DNA of 64,000 nt from Bugula neritina (lineage: Eukaryota; Bryozoa; Gymnolaemata; Cheilostomatida; Bugulidae). The stretch spans positions 12,947,222 to 13,011,221 of the forward strand of contig OZ037766.1 of NCBI GenBank assembly GCA_964035545.1. Direction: 5' to 3'. Below the pieces are notes generated by a model. That model made no database searches and had not been told where the DNA came from. It saw only the letters and a program-made list of their open reading frames with translations. This document shows positions 23,101 to 37,000 of the stretch, one piece after another. A program made the translations under genes and the position numbers. Every line of letters begins with the position of its first letter. Within the stretch, counting starts at the first letter, position 1.

Positions 23101-24425
23101 ATACACAGAAAAGCTTGTACTCTTTTATTCAATACTGTTTTAGACATTTGTTCCAATAGATGCATCAAAATCAATATTCACAGTAAAAACTTTATTAGCT
23201 GATCACTCTTAGGTATTGTCATTACACGATGTTCGATATGCCAAAGAATTTGACTTGGAATGATAAGACAAGATGACACAAGGAGGCAATTGTGAGCAGA
23301 TGCTTGTTCTAACACTTGTAGAACCTTTCACTCATAGCCTGGTGCCAGCTGATTTATATCACACAGTGTCTATTTCATTATTAAATATTTAACCAATTAT
23401 GGCACTGAGTTTATTTACTAAAGCAATTGCCACTATCGTATTACCAGGACTGTTATTATTCAATATAATCAATTTATTATGTAAGTTTTAGTTTAGTGAA
23501 CCAGAGACACATAAACAGTAGCTGAGACATAAAATAACTGAAGTAACTACCTTCCTTGTACTACCAGCTTTATTAGTCTTTGAAACTTGAGATGGTAGGA
23601 GTTCGACATTGATGTGCACCATATTACCACCCTCTGAGAAGGTGACATCCTGGCACAACTGCAATGTAATAATTATGAGCCCTCAAAGGTGACAAATATA
23701 CCAGAGTTACAACTTTAAGACTATATAGAGTATAGAAGTTGTTAGCTTACAAATAAATGGCTTGAGCAATAACCAGTTGATAAGAGAAATTGAAAGGCTT
23801 CGAGACACATACCTTATATTGTGTGTTGTAAAATTGAATCAAGGAAAATTGAGTATTTTTATTGTAAATAAAGAGAAAAGATATCAAAGTGTACAAGAGT
23901 AATATATACCTTACTCAGCTCCGAATCATGTCCTACAGCCAGTCTCACATCACGTGGCCGAATTCTTTTCTTTCTGTTGTCTCTCGCACTGTTAGCAGCG
24001 AGTTCCAAAACCTCAGCTGCCAATACACAGTTTGAAGTAATGGTAAACAATTTGAATACAAAATGCTATAAGCACATTCCGAAGAAAAATTTTGTCAACA
24101 GTTTTTTGGATTATGAGCTTTTAAATAAACAATATGCAAAGAAAACAGACATTTTTTTAAGTGTGTTAATTTGCTTTAGGATTTGCAACACTAAAAGTTC
24201 TTTTTAATAGCCGTGGAATTATTTTAGGACAGAATATTTAAAATTACTAACAGAAAGTATTAAACCTGATAAATATTCTAGAACAGCAGACAAGTATACC
24301 GGGGCGCCAGAGCCCAGACGCATGTGAGGGATTTGGTTTCTTAGATGCCTTGCGATGCGTCCAACAGGAAATATTGTACCGGCTCGCTTAGAACGAGGTG
24401 TTTTAATTTTTGCTTTTCCTTTCAT
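20130..24425 (-). CDS. macroH2A: Core histone macroH2A
   Basis: Minus-strand exons 24425-24266, 24016-23910, 23658-23551, 23047-22835, 22471-22294, 21007-20833 and 20304-20130 join in phase to 371 residues; vertebrate macroH2A is about 370. Residues 1-120 are an H2A histone fold with recognisable blocks ([27 protein letters not shown]). A Lys/Ser/Ala-rich linker follows to about 186. Residues 187-371 are a macro domain with [22 protein letters not shown] and PSIGSG. The family replaces H2A in nucleosomes of silent chromatin, and some macro domains bind ADP-ribose. The Asp of GDI, which contacts adenine in binding forms, is kept, so binding is possible. The N-terminus and the end of the histone fold ([20 protein letters not shown]) are more divergent than usual. 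An acceptor lies 6 bp before the ATG, so there is probably an upstream non-coding exon. Confidence 0.96.
21562..21963. mobile_element. hAT-like MITE with CAGGGTTGGGGT ends, copy 2
   Basis: 402 bp with perfect terminal inverted repeats CAGGGTTGGGGT / ACCCCAACCCTG and AT-rich arms of TAATTACAATT. The flanking 8-mers CTGCCTGC (21554-21561) and CTACCTGC (21964-21971) match at 7 of 8 positions, which fits a hAT target duplication. It lies in the macroH2A intron between exons 22471-22294 and 21007-20833. It has no coding capacity. Confidence 0.85.
21964..22190. repeat. CTAC-type tetranucleotide satellite
   Basis: Irregular array of CTAC, CTAT and CTCAC words (for example CTACCTACCTACTCACCTAC) directly adjoining the MITE. 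Short CTAC words also precede the MITE at 21548-21561, so the element probably inserted into the array. Confidence 0.85.
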
Positions 24426-26792
24426 TTTAATCTGCAAAAAATGTTAAAGAATGACATTGACTATTGGGTAGTGCTCTTCAGTGATTTGCATAGTTTTTTT
24501 ATTCCATTGTCTATATCTAAAGGCAACTCATGGGAAACTTGGAAAAGTTTTTAATTAAAAAGTGTGATTGCTTGTATTATCAAATACTACAGATTTTGGA
24601 TATTTTTAAAATCTCAACGCCACTGGATCTAGCATCTAGCAATGTACACAATAAAAACCAAGTTTTTAATGCCAAAAGAACCAACCTATGGGGAAAATGT
24701 ACTTTCATGTCTGTTTATACAAGCAATCTGTGTGGCCCTAAAGTTTTACTGTGAGCCGTGTGGCATTGCTAATAAATAATTTATGCTTATTTAAAGAGTG
24801 CCATAGCATCATGAATAGATAATTTGGTGAATGTTAGTAACCTGACCGTTTCCAGGGCATTGTGCATCACATGCCGTAATTATCTATTGACTTCATAAAT
24901 GTTTCACACATATTCTAAACAAAAATTGACACTGGTTGGTTTGTTTTTATAAAGTACTTATTGTTTTCCATTTGGTCAAGACATACATGCTACAAAAATT
25001 GTGTAGTGTGACAAAAAAGATAGTTTTTTAAACATAAAAGTAAGCGTTTAATTTTGAATAAAAGTTTCCATTTGTTAAAACATGAATATACAGCTTTGAT
25101 GTGAGCTTAGCTTAGCTAGCAGTGATTAGTAATAGCTATTAGTAGTATACTCTCTTACTATTAGTATTACTATTACTATTAGCATTACTTTAGTTATTTG
25201 TATTACTATTAGACTTAGTATTAGTATTACTATTAGTATTAGTATTAGCATTATGATTATGATTACTATCAGTATTACATTTACTATTACTATTAGTATT
25301 ACTATTACTATTAGTACTAGTAGTACTACTACTGAGTACTAGTATTACTAGTACTTAGTAGTAGTACTAGTAGTACTACTACTGAGTACTAGTATTACTA
25401 GTAGTATTACTATTACAATTAGACTTAGTATTAGCATTAGTAATACTAATACTAATACTAATAGTATTTACTATTTACATTTAGTATTACTATTAGTATT
25501 ACTATTAGTAATAGTATTACTATTAGTAGTATTACTATTAATTAGTATTACTATTAGTATTAGTATTAGCATTGCCATTAGCTAAGTAAATTTTAGGTAA
25601 ATATAAAAAGAGGCCCTCGACGTTAGAGTGTATTATTATATTACATTGACATACTGGTAGTGGCATTCATATTGATATTTATTCACTTTCACTTTACATG
25701 CTGGTAACTAGTAACTAGTAACTGTTAAGTTAACCACCGTGCAGAGATTCAGGTAGCTATGTATGAATAGGCGGGTTGTTTCCGGTCACGCCTATCGAAT
25801 ATGGCTATCCCCAAGCAACAGAGTGATGTATACGAATATTGCTAGAAGCAGCACCGAGCGGGGTGACTGAGTACAGTATTTGTATACACATCATTGTCAT
25901 TCCAGAAAATGATCTTGTCACTGCCTAGGAATTATATTTCAGTGGTTCTAAGATGTAACTTAAACACAATTCAAGAAAACACTATTCATGTAATAATATC
26001 TATTCACATTAAAGAATGCTATTTCATAAAGACACCATACATAAATAATTACGTGTATGTATATATCTATACTCTATGACCTCTATGCAAACATAGGCCA
26101 GAATCTAGAAAGACAGTAACTCATCTTCAGAAGCAGTTGTGTTGAGAAATAACTGACTTTAATTTATTAATTCCTGTATATTACATGATTTAAAGTTGAG
26201 CTCTCTCGTGCAATCATTTTAAAAGCAACTTTGACTTATCTTATTACTCTTAATTTATGTTGATACAGGCTAATATTATTGCATTTACTAATAACATACA
26301 GCGCATATACCTGAATACAGGTATTAAGTAGTTTCTGAAAGCAATTTTGTTTTATTTACAATAAATAGTTTTATTTTATTCATATATTTGATGATCGATA
26401 TCAAGAAAGTATATATGAATGAGTATAAACTACAAAATATTATTTTGTATTATTTGTATAGTTTACTAGAATAATGTATGTTATAATAATTATTTCAATC
26501 GAATACAAGAAAACTCCAAAATACAGCAACTTTATACCATGTTCCTATTTATTAAGATTGATACACCTCAAACAATATATGATTTTGTGTGTGGATTGTG
26601 TGAAATACCATTATATATCATTTGCCTGTTAGTAACTTTCTTAAAAATTTAAGCCAAATAACTCTTGCTGTAGAATTACAATCCAAGATAGATATAAAAT
26701 ATGTTGGCACTCTTTTAGTATCAATTAACCTTACAGATTGTGGCCAACATAAATAAATAAATTCATAGTGATATGCCAGTCAATGTTCCACA
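24426..26792. other. Spacer upstream of macroH2A
   Basis: Holds the macroH2A promoter region, a long TTAGTA-type array (25129-25575) and the CFAP52 3' flank. No further gene is recognised. Confidence 0.6.
25129..25575. repeat. TTAGTA-type degenerate array
   Basis: About 450 bp made almost wholly of the words TAGTAT, TACTAT and TACTAG (for example TTAGTATTACTATTAGTATT), mixing both orientations. It includes a local inverted repeat around CTAGTATTACTAGTA at 25318-25400. Confidence 0.9.
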
Positions 26793-29700
26793 TTAGAAAG
26801 GAAATCTCCATCTAAGAACAGCTCCATCAGCGCTCACACTTATGATATGTTTAGCTTGAGGGCATATCTTCACACGGTTTATGTCACCACTATGTCCCAT
26901 GCCAACGTGAGTTACCTCCCCCTCATCGTACTTCCACACCTATCATCATCATGTATAAACATAGTTATTTATGAATAAGGCACAGGAAATTATGATTCTA
27001 CTTAGGCAAAACGTTATAAAGAGATATACATATGAATATTATTATTATTTCCACATAATAATGGTATTATAGTAGTAAAATTAAATAATTTTTTGAATTG
27101 AGTTAAAGAAAAGCTGGCTGCAGTAGTATTTTGTAAATATGGTAGGTTTTAATGCACTATTTAAAAACGTATGACAGACAAAAGCATTGTTGTGAACGAC
27201 ATGATAATTGAATAAAATCAAGCTTTTTGTAAAATCAGTTAAAAACAAAATATAAACTTGTTAATAAAGTTTCAAAACATACATGCAGCGCCAAAAGCTG
27301 TCAATAGCAAACATAACACTACAACATTTAAATAGTAAAGCAAGAGTAAACATGAAATATTGAAGAGATACCTTGACCAGCTTGTCATTCCCTCCAGTCA
27401 CAAAGTAAGTTCCGTCAGCAGTTATATCAAGACCGTTGACAGACCCAGCTTTAGATCCTTCCAGCTCTCTGATGAGGGACCCGTCAAAGTTCTCCCAATA
27501 ACCAATCTTTCGATCAGTTCCACTGGTGATAACTTGACACTCATTTGGATGGTAGGCAATTGTCTTGAACAAGGTATTAGCAAACATGATTTGGTTTCTT
27601 ACAAATCGGCTAAAAAAGAGAAGAGAAATTTCTTTATACTTTCAAGCTGCATGAACTATATAATATGTTAGACTTGCATCAACAAGTTGCAGGATGAAAA
27701 TTTTACTTAAAATAGTTATAATATAATTTATGGATCAGGTTTTGATATGCTTTTTTGTTATCAATGAAAAATATTAAAAATGATATGTCAACTTTATGTT
27801 GATAGAATACGATAAATTTTATTAGGGCAATGCATATACATGCAGTACTATTATTTACAATATAAAAAACATGTTTTTTCAAGTAATGAGTAGCTATTCA
27901 TCTTATTTTCTCCAGTCATTTGAAAGCCACAAATATACATCTAATTTGTCTGCAAATTCCAGCTGAACAGCCATGACTGCCAAATGTACTTGTAATAAGA
28001 AATTAGACTATGTAATATATGTGGTCAAGTAGGACAGATAAAGTTTGAAGGAAAACTTTAATTGTCAATTGAATATCAAGTGAAACTTTATGATGGATTG
28101 AACTAATAAAATAATATATAAATAGAAGTATATAAAATCTATAGTAAAAACTCATAACATGTACTGAAAACAATCTAATATATTGATAAGTTCTGTTCTA
28201 CAAAAACATGACTGTGCTGAAAGTGAGAAAATTATTAGCATTTCTACTATCTAATTAACAGCAGACAAAAGTACTATTACTTGTAGTTTTCTGCCCCTAC
28301 CTGACCATGAGTGTTCTAAGAAAATTTTATTTCATAGAAGATAAATCATATAATTAAAATTTGTGATTAAAACAAACTATTTTGTTATAAAATATACAAT
28401 ATTATATTTTGTCGTACGTATGTACATATTTACAGCATCTGCCTATTTCCAAAACTACGGCTGATTTGTAACGTTATGAAGTGCCATAATAAGGGATGTA
28501 TCAACATTTTTTGCAATTCACACAAGTACACGTATTGGTCGTTTAAGGAGCTATAGTAATAGGATCAATGAAACATGGTTCATTCAGATGTCAAATGAAA
28601 ATCACAGTACATTATATTGATATTGGAAATAAGACTATCAACTATTTTTGAACAATTTGTGCACTTTGGCTATTGCTGTAAATTTACAGCGTTAAAATTT
28701 TCTCCAATTAAAACTTTTTTGCTGATAATAAATTAAATCAATTACAATAGTTAAAAACTCACTTGAGATCCCAAATAATGCAAGTACCGTCTGTGCTAGC
28801 TGAGACACATTCGGAGTCGTTCTTCCTTATTCTGATGCAAGTGACGGAGCCTTTATGTTCCTTTAGTGCCTCAACTAACCGAGTTGTAATACGTGCACCT
28901 TTCATTGTGTACCCTTCACTTATCTCCCATATCCTAACCTAAGATTTTAAGAGATTGAATCAAGTTCAATATTGAACTAAGTGTGTGCAATTTCTGCATA
29001 AGATATAATATATTAATTATTATATATAATATATGAATAATATAGTACATACCTGGCCTTCGCCACCTCCACTGATGATGTGTCTGCAATCAGAAGTCAA
29101 AGCAAGAGCAGTAACTCCTTTATTATGAGCGTTCTCAATTGTGTACATCACTCTTCCAGATTCAGGATAAAATGTTCTGATTTTCCCATCATCCCATGCT
29201 ATAATATTACATATAAACAATTTAATTACTTACATATATGTTTGTTCTAACTAAAAGCTGCATAAAATGGTAGCCGGCTTATGTTCTCAAAAATCTAACT
29301 ATAATACTCGAAGCATTATATAAATACAGAAATAGGTTTTAAAGATACAGGATAAAATATTTAAATCAAAAAATTTCTCACCGGACACGATGCTGTGTCC
29401 ATCGCGAGCACACTCGACTGCGTTGCAAGTCATATTAGGAACTGTGATTCTAAGAAGCTCTTTGTTAGACTCCAAGTGCCATACTCTGATATCTTGATAG
29501 CAGCAAGTTACAAACAGATCAGATCTGCCACTGAAATTGCAGAAGGATTAAATTTTACTGATTTGAACAGCATATGCATTCACATATATATGATCTCCAA
29601 AACATACACATTCAGTAACACTTACACAATTATAGCAACATTTAATATTGTATATTATGTCATTGTTACTTGCCAAACTCCATTTTAAGCCAAAGTTTAA

Positions 29701-32222
29701 AAACAGCAACTGTTAAAAAGATATGACATTTATATGCAGTATTTATAGTACATGGTTTAATTAGCCACTAGATAAAACTTACAAGGCAAATGAAACATCA
29801 TTTACTGCAGAGTAGTGACAAGTGTTGATCAGTTCATGAGTGAACTCAGTCAGATTGAATTTGTAGATGTGTGATTTTCCTGTTCCAGCAAAGAACTGGT
29901 GTCCTTGACCTCGCAAGGCAAGTGATGTGACAGGTCCGTCAAGTTTCTGCATTCTCCTATTAACATTTATACATAGTAAATCATATTTTTTAGACTACGT
30001 TACAAATAAATGCTGGATTAGTAATGCTATCAGTTTAGGTTTCCTAATTATCTATACACTGAAAACATTGCTTCTAAATATTTTATCAACTCACTCATAT
30101 GATTATTTTTAAAAGTTTTCAAATTTTATGCTATTTGAACTTTTTTAATTTTAAATGTTTTGCAAATTATTTGAATTTAAAGTCAATTTAAAAATAGTTA
30201 ATGCATACTTTCAATAGATGTTTGAAGTTTGCAGCACACATTGCAGATATTGTATAGAAACATGGTGTCTATGCTGAGATTTGATATTAAATAATAAAAT
30301 AAACATACTTTGTTCGTTTAAACTTTTGGTCCAAAGTTCCACATACACTAACAGTGCCATCACCTGCACCACAGATAACTTCTCCGGTTTTCAGAATAGC
30401 TAATGAGGAAATACCTTGACTAAATAGTTCTTTAGCTGGACCAACATGCTACAACACAGAAAACTTTATAGACATCAAGTTTATATATTACATTCTAAGC
30501 ATCTAATTATATATATACAAACACGCACGCACACACGCACACACATATATATACCTGAAAGAGTCTGGTTTGTGTGTTAATAGCAATAATGTCTCCTGTA
30601 GTTGTTCCACAATAGAAGAACTTGTCATCATCCAACATTTCGATGCATTTTACAACTCTTTTGACTTGACCCATGTTGACGTCAGTTGGTCTTATTTTTC
30701 TATTTTCTACATCTAGCTCCCAGACTCTCAGAGTATGGCTAATAAAAAGACAGTAGAATTTACATGCAATAATTTGCTACTTACAAATAAGAGTTCAATA
30801 AAAAACGAATCAAAGCAGCATGTAAAATAATTGAAACTCACTTTCCGCCAGTTACAAACAGAAACTCATCATTATTAGCATAGGCTACACAATGCGTCAC
30901 TCCAGCACTTTCAACTTGAGCTGGTGAACCACAAATAGCCTCTTTTCGTGCAACATTCCATACTACAACAGCTCCATCGTCTTGACCACCCAGTGAAACT
31001 AGAAATGCATCATTTGGGGAAAACACTAAGGCTTCGACTTTTACTTTGTGCAGAACTAATCTTGCATGGAGAGATCTAGTTTCAAAATCCCAAATGATGA
31101 CATCTGCCTGCAAAATAAAGTATTCCACAAACTTTTGAAATACATAGAAAGATATAAAATCTAACTATTCAAAGATTGAACAATTTAAAAAACATCTTTT
31201 GTGTTTACTGTATTAGGTACCTCATAAAAATCAAGTCTATACTGGCTAACAAATTCAGTCAAAATTATTCAATTGAAAGTAACATGTTTACTACAACATA
31301 AAATCAGAACTATAATTTTAGCTTCGATTATACGTAAGTTCAAACCAAACCACAAGATAACATATATTAAAGGTAAAAGTATCAGCTTTTAAAACATGCT
31401 TATAGTTCTATTACCTAAATAAAATATCACATTTACTTTTGTAGAACCATGCAGACATGTTATTATTTCTAAAAAAACAATTACATTAGACACTAAACTA
31501 TTACCTTAAATCCCATGTAGGTCAACTGTCCTGATGCAATGTATCTTCCACTTTTAGATATAGTGATGCATGTGACATCATTAGTGTGACCTGTTAGAAA
31601 CTCTTGTTTTCCTGACTGAATGTCTTCTATGACAACCGTACACCCAAGAGCATATACCAAATGCTGTCTATCTGGATGCACTTTCAAACCGCCTGGGATA
31701 CGTCCTAGCAAATCCATAGTAAATTTTATTATACATATTTGGTAAAACTAAAATTTATAACAGGAATTGCTTATTTTTGTATCAATATCAATGTGTAAAA
31801 TAAACCTAAAATTATAAAAAAATATGCTTATTTATTGTCAAAATTTCAATTGTGTATGTAATATTAATAGTTTTCTATAACAATGTACAAAAAAACTAGT
31901 TATCAACTTTTGATTTGGTTTTTCTAAGCAAAATTACAAAAGTTAAAGAAATATCCATGTACATTTTTGACAAATGAAAATAGTACCAATAGTAGCAATA
32001 GTGGTTCTATCAAATTTAATAGCAATAATATATATAAAACACTAATTATCATTAGTAATCATTAAATGTAATGAGTGAGTTAATCGATATGATGAATCTT
32101 TAATGATATTCAAAATGATTAGTTAGTATTCGTTACAAAAGTAATTATTTACCTTCAAATCCAATAGTTGCTTCAAGTTCTAATTGAGGAACACCTATAG
32201 GGTTTTCTGGGTTTCCAGCCAT
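26793..32222 (-). CDS. CFAP52: Cilia- and flagella-associated protein 52 (WD40)
   Basis: Minus-strand exons 32222-32153, 31704-31505, 31107-30842, 30738-30555, 30448-30309, 29956-29783, 29530-29382, 29198-29053, 28938-28763, 27609-27372 and 26939-26793 join in phase to 629 residues; human CFAP52 is about 620. The whole length consists of WD40 blades. Examples are GHTNDVTCITISKSGRYIAS, ADVIIWDF, SVTCIRIRKNDSECVSASTD and the final SVSADGAVLRWRF. CFAP52 (WDR16) is a luminal protein of ciliary doublet microtubules, needed for motile cilia. The start MAGNPENPIGVPQLELEA is the first ATG in the exon and fits the family. An X-box lies about 110 bp upstream. All key parts look intact. Confidence 0.96.
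30511..30555. repeat. (CA)n/(TA)n microsatellite
   Basis: ACGCACGCACACACGCACAC followed by ATATATATAC, directly downstream (in transcript sense) of the CFAP52 exon ending at 30555. Confidence 0.8.
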
Positions 32223-32329
32223 AGTTGATAATTCTTGTTGCAATCGACAACTTTTAAAACGGAGCAACTGCAATTCAACAACAGTCTTGATCACAGAAGA
32301 AAGCTAGTGTCTACTGTTGCTGGAGATAT

Positions 32330-32342
32330 ATTGCCTAGCAAC
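32330..32342 (-). promoter_or_regulatory. X-box (RFX site) upstream of CFAP52
   Basis: The minus strand reads GTTGCTAGGCAAT. This is an imperfect inverted repeat close to the ciliary X-box consensus GTNRCC-N-RGYAAC bound by RFX factors. It lies about 108 bp upstream of the CFAP52 ATG, the usual distance for ciliary genes. Confidence 0.6.
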
Positions 32343-32639
32343 GTGGGTCGGAATAATACGAGGTTTGTGATTGGCTAAAACAACTCTTTACTGCAAAAGA
32401 CGCAAAATAATGGCTGCATTTCCTCTTTAATTTTCTTCACTTTCTTTTCTTTACTCAAATAGGATTAATATTATGATTGTCTAATGCTAATAATTAGATT
32501 AATATTAATAATTATGTAACCTACTAATTACAGTATTATAATAATATATTATTATAATTATGTTGATATTAAATATTAATGAGTTTTTAGCGTAGAGATG
32601 TTAAACTTTAGTGTTACTTTTAGTAACCTTTCGTTGGTT

Positions 32640-33130
32640 TTGATGCTTGAGTTAGACTTACTCTTACTCTTACTCTTAGTCAGTTCCACTTACTGTTACA
32701 CTTACAGTTACACTTAACGTTACTGTGTTAACGTTACTGTTGAGTGGTGGTACTATTAGTTGTCAGTTGGTTACTTAAACTTAGCCCTAAGGCTTAAGCT
32801 AAGCAATGAAGCATTATTATTAGTATTACTATTAGTTATTCACCTATACTTATACTTATAGTCATAGTGATAGAAAGTCTTACTAATACTAATACTAATA
32901 CTAATACTAATACTAATAGTAATAGTAATACTAATAGTAATAGTAATACTATCATTATGACTATAAGTAGATGACTATTAGTATTACTATTAGACATTAG
33001 TACTATCAGTAACAAACTTGGTATGACTATGAGTATTGCAATAATATTTAATCCAAATTTTACGGTCCCAAAATGAAAAAATGACTCATACTCATAGTGA
33101 TAGTCATAGTCATTGAGGTTGACTGACAAA
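32640..33130. repeat. TTAGTA-type and TTAC-type array
   Basis: Starts with TTACTCTTAC and ACACTTAC words, then at 32878-32990 becomes ACTAATACTAATACTAATAC and ATAGTAATAG runs. It ends in CATAGTGATAGTCATAGTC words. Same style as 25129-25575. Confidence 0.8.
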
Positions 33131-34002
33131 TGGCAGAGTTAGTTTTACTGTTTTAGTAACACTAACTGTAAGGCTAAAAGCAAATTGCTTAGTTGCTAAC
33201 TCTAATTGTAACATCGAAAGTAGAACTTTCAGTATTAGAGGATGATGTTAATTTTTATATTTCATTTGTATATTAAAATATAATGATATAGAAATTAATT
33301 AATTCACTATAAATGAACTTTACAAATGTAGCCAAGCTTGATGGCTCATCAAAAACAAGTCACAGTTTAAACAAAGCAAATGCAAAGTCAAGTCAATGCT
33401 TTTTAGTCAATTTGTAATTGCAATTTTGGCATGCAAGGCTTTTTTCAAGCCAATGCGAATATATTATTATACTTCATTACTAAACTAGTCATTAGTAAAG
33501 TATATATAAGTCTTTATGTACAAATATTACAAATATTTCTTTATTTGATGCATGAGTGTTTACCAAGTTTTTGTATGAGTTTGACTAATCATATCAGTAT
33601 ATTAATATTTTTTTCTTTTTGTTTTGCAAAGTTGTATTTACCTTTAGTATGTTATTCTTTGAGTTTTTCTTTTTTCTAGGTTTTTGTTATGCTTTTGGAA
33701 CTTAGTGATTCAGTAATTAAAATTATTTATGACAATCAGTCATCATTTAATGGATATAAAATGTTTTATATTCTTTTTTTTATAAATCAAAAGTAATTTT
33801 TAGATGTGGTGTCTTGAAAGAAGTAATCACTGTTTTTTATAATAATTTGGAGGAGACATGATTCCCACTTTTATTGTTTGAATGCATCAAATTGATTGCT
33901 AGCAGCTCGCAGCTCTTTACTATTTACATTTAACAAGTTTATTTATTCTCCTTTGTTTTTTGCTGTTGCAGGTGTGTATAAAATTTACTGCTTGAAAACA
34001 GC

Positions 34003-37000
34003 ATGGACAACAGACAAAACAAAGCTTCTGCTAATCAACATGTTACAGTGGCTTTGCAGAGTATAAATGATTTGGTTGACAATGTGACAACATCTCAGAC
34101 TATGTTAAATATGTGCTATAATATTTTATTTGATGACACAATACTATCCAATTTGCCTGTTGATTCAGTTCCATGGGAAATTAAATCTCGTACTAATAAT
34201 AATCGGGTGACGACTGTTAGAGACCATCGGGGAATTTTGTTGGCAAAGAAAAAATCTAATCATTTAGATACTGATGTATCGGATACTTTGTATAAAGAAA
34301 TAGTAAAGAAGCTCAGTCTGAACTCACTGGAGACTCACGTTGCAGAATTATTGGAATGTATATATGTTATTGGAGTTGCCTGTCTATATCCTGCAGATGG
34401 TGTGCAGCGTTGTCCTGTTGCGTTAGTGGATAAAAGGCGTATTCTCTCACAAATAACCCCATCTGTTGTTTTTCCATTTTTGATTATTGATGCAAAACCA
34501 GTTTGTAATTGTCTACTCTTATCAACTAGGAATTCCTTTAAAGTGTGCCATTTTTGTGGATATTTATGCGGTATTTCACATTGTAAAACTTGCAGCCACT
34601 GTCTTGCAGTGTCTTACTGCTCTCTCACCTGTCTGGACAATGACAAATGTCATAGGCAGCTGTGTTTAAACTCTAAAGTTATGGCCTTCATCAAGCTTAA
34701 AGAACCACTTGCAGATTTCCCATTCACTTTTGCAGAGGTTAGAAAATAGTTGATAGATTATACTAGTGATTGTTTGAACTTTTAAAGTGATTTTGATTGC
34801 CTCAAAACTTGATTTCAATGATATTCTAATAATGAGCCTTTGTGATGTTACAGAGTAGAGTTATCAGCGCCTGCAGCGTGTAGCACAAAAAACATCTACA
34901 AAACAGTTTTTTTTAAATGTACTACTTAATGACCTCAGTTTAGTAAATGATGAAAAAGTGGCATAAAGATCATTTTGTTTTTGTAAAAATATCAGAGTTG
35001 AGTCTAAATGGCGTCGACTTGAGTATTTCATATTCTTCAAATAGATTTTCTAAAATTATTGAATTGACTTGCTCAATTTAGGGCTCAAGTAGACTCAAAA
35101 GTTTTTCGAACTAAGTCTTATAATTTCTTTTCTAATGGTCAAATTACTAAGTTACCTAATTTAGTTTCAGCACATTGAAGCATTGTGATAATTACAACTT
35201 GATATTATTGTAATAAAAAACTTCAACTATCAACTTCATTTTCAATGTGTTGGGAAATGTTGTGGTCAACCATTTTGACTTTAGTTATTTGTAATTGTAT
35301 TATGTATTGAGTATATCTCGGTATTTTTTTCTTAATATTTAAACCTCCATCTACAAAATTTACTTTTATGTAAGCCGCTTAATGCATCCGACTAGCTACC
35401 AACCATATGTAACCTTTGAAAATATACTGTAGATTTTAGCTTGATCAAGTATATTCAAATTGACTTAGATGACTAACTAGACTTGAAATGTTTTGTCTGT
35501 ACTTGACTTCGTTAGCACTGAAAATATTCTTTTCTCTTACATACAACAATTGTAAACTAGTTATTGCTGTCAATGTGCAATTTGTCTGCCGTTTATATAG
35601 GACCATAATGGTTGTAGGCAACCACTGCTGATACCTTTAATAGTCATCAGTTGACAGAGTTTTTAAAGAGGGAAGGCATTTACAGACATGGGCTTTGGCG
35701 CAGGGAAGGGCTGGACTGTCCAGTTTGCTCTGAAGCTGTGCCTTATGGTGACTTGATGGTGCAACCTGATCCATATGTTCTCCCAATAGAAAGGTAAAAC
35801 GATGTTAGCAAAGTTTTGCCACACATAGGAAATTTTTCAGTTTGAAACTATGTAAAGTAGGCTTGTGGCAGGTGTGACTGTCACACGCAACAATATATTT
35901 AATGCTGTTTATTGCAGTTTTAATCAATTTCAACTAATTTTATGTCCAGTTAGATTTATTGCTGATCTAAATCACGTCAATATAATGGCACTGTACTTTT
36001 AAATAATCTCATTGATTTTAGTTTGATATTTTAATGGGTAGTACTAATCTTTCTTTTTCTCTTTTATTATGGAATAATTATTAATTATAAATATATGTTA
36101 TGCTATATTGATTATACATATTTGTATTATGTATTATGAATGCAAATTGAGAAACAGGAAACATTTTATAAGTGGTTAAAACTACCGAGATTGTTCTTGG
36201 CAAGAAATTTCTACCAAACTCACTCAATATTTTTACTGCATGGAATGCAGCTCTGCTTTGTTTTATTATTTTTTGTGCGAAACTATCCTCAGTGTAGCAG
36301 GGCTTGGAAGAATAACTTTCATTATTCTATACCGAAAATATATTTACATTTATAAAAATTGTGACATTTACAATTATATCTGCTTTAGTATGGTTCTAGA
36401 AAATTCCAATATACCTGCTCCTCTTGAGGCACTCAAATCATGGAAGGAGTACTATGAGTGGAGAGGTTTTCACCTATCTTCTCCCATTGCAATGCTAATG
36501 CACCACGTCCTAACCATTTATCACATTATACAGGTGAGTGTAGCTCCTAACATTAGCTATAAAATTCAGAACTAAAAGAATTTCCATAAACAACTTCGAT
36601 AGATTTCTTTTTACAAAATGCATTTAGCTCTATATTTATAATTAAAGTTTTAGCTGAACTATTATTTGTAACTCTAGCTTTGTTATGTAACACCTATGGT
36701 GTAGTATTGAGTACATGTTTATGATAAGTGAACACGAATACTACGCACTAATAATAAACTTCTAAGTAATGTTAATTACCACCTTGGGTGCTACCTTTAT
36801 ATTTAAAAAATTCTACTACTTATGGGTCAAAAGCTTACATTATTTTGTTAAAGCACTTAACTACACTATAAGTAGCTTGGATTTATTTTATATTTGATTA
36901 AATTATTCTATTCTGTATTTTAAATAAAATTTTCATTTGCAAAAAATGTAAATAATTACGATGAAATTTATAAGAATGTAATTTTCATTTCAGATATCAG

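Larger units (their letters stand above)
32223..34002. other. Divergent spacer between CFAP52 and the MYND gene
   Basis: 1.8 kb between two genes that start away from each other. It holds the CFAP52 X-box, a TTAGTA-type array (32640-33130) and, at 33959-33972, an acceptor-like TTTTTTGCTGTTGCAG before the plus-strand gene, which suggests a 5' non-coding exon. No other gene is seen. Confidence 0.6.

Noticed and set aside
22941-23159. Plus-strand ORF overlapping macroH2A exon 4
   Set aside because: Antisense shadow of the macroH2A linker exon.
32836-33129. Leu/Val-rich minus-strand ORF
   Set aside because: Pure translation of the TTAGTA microsatellite; not a protein.
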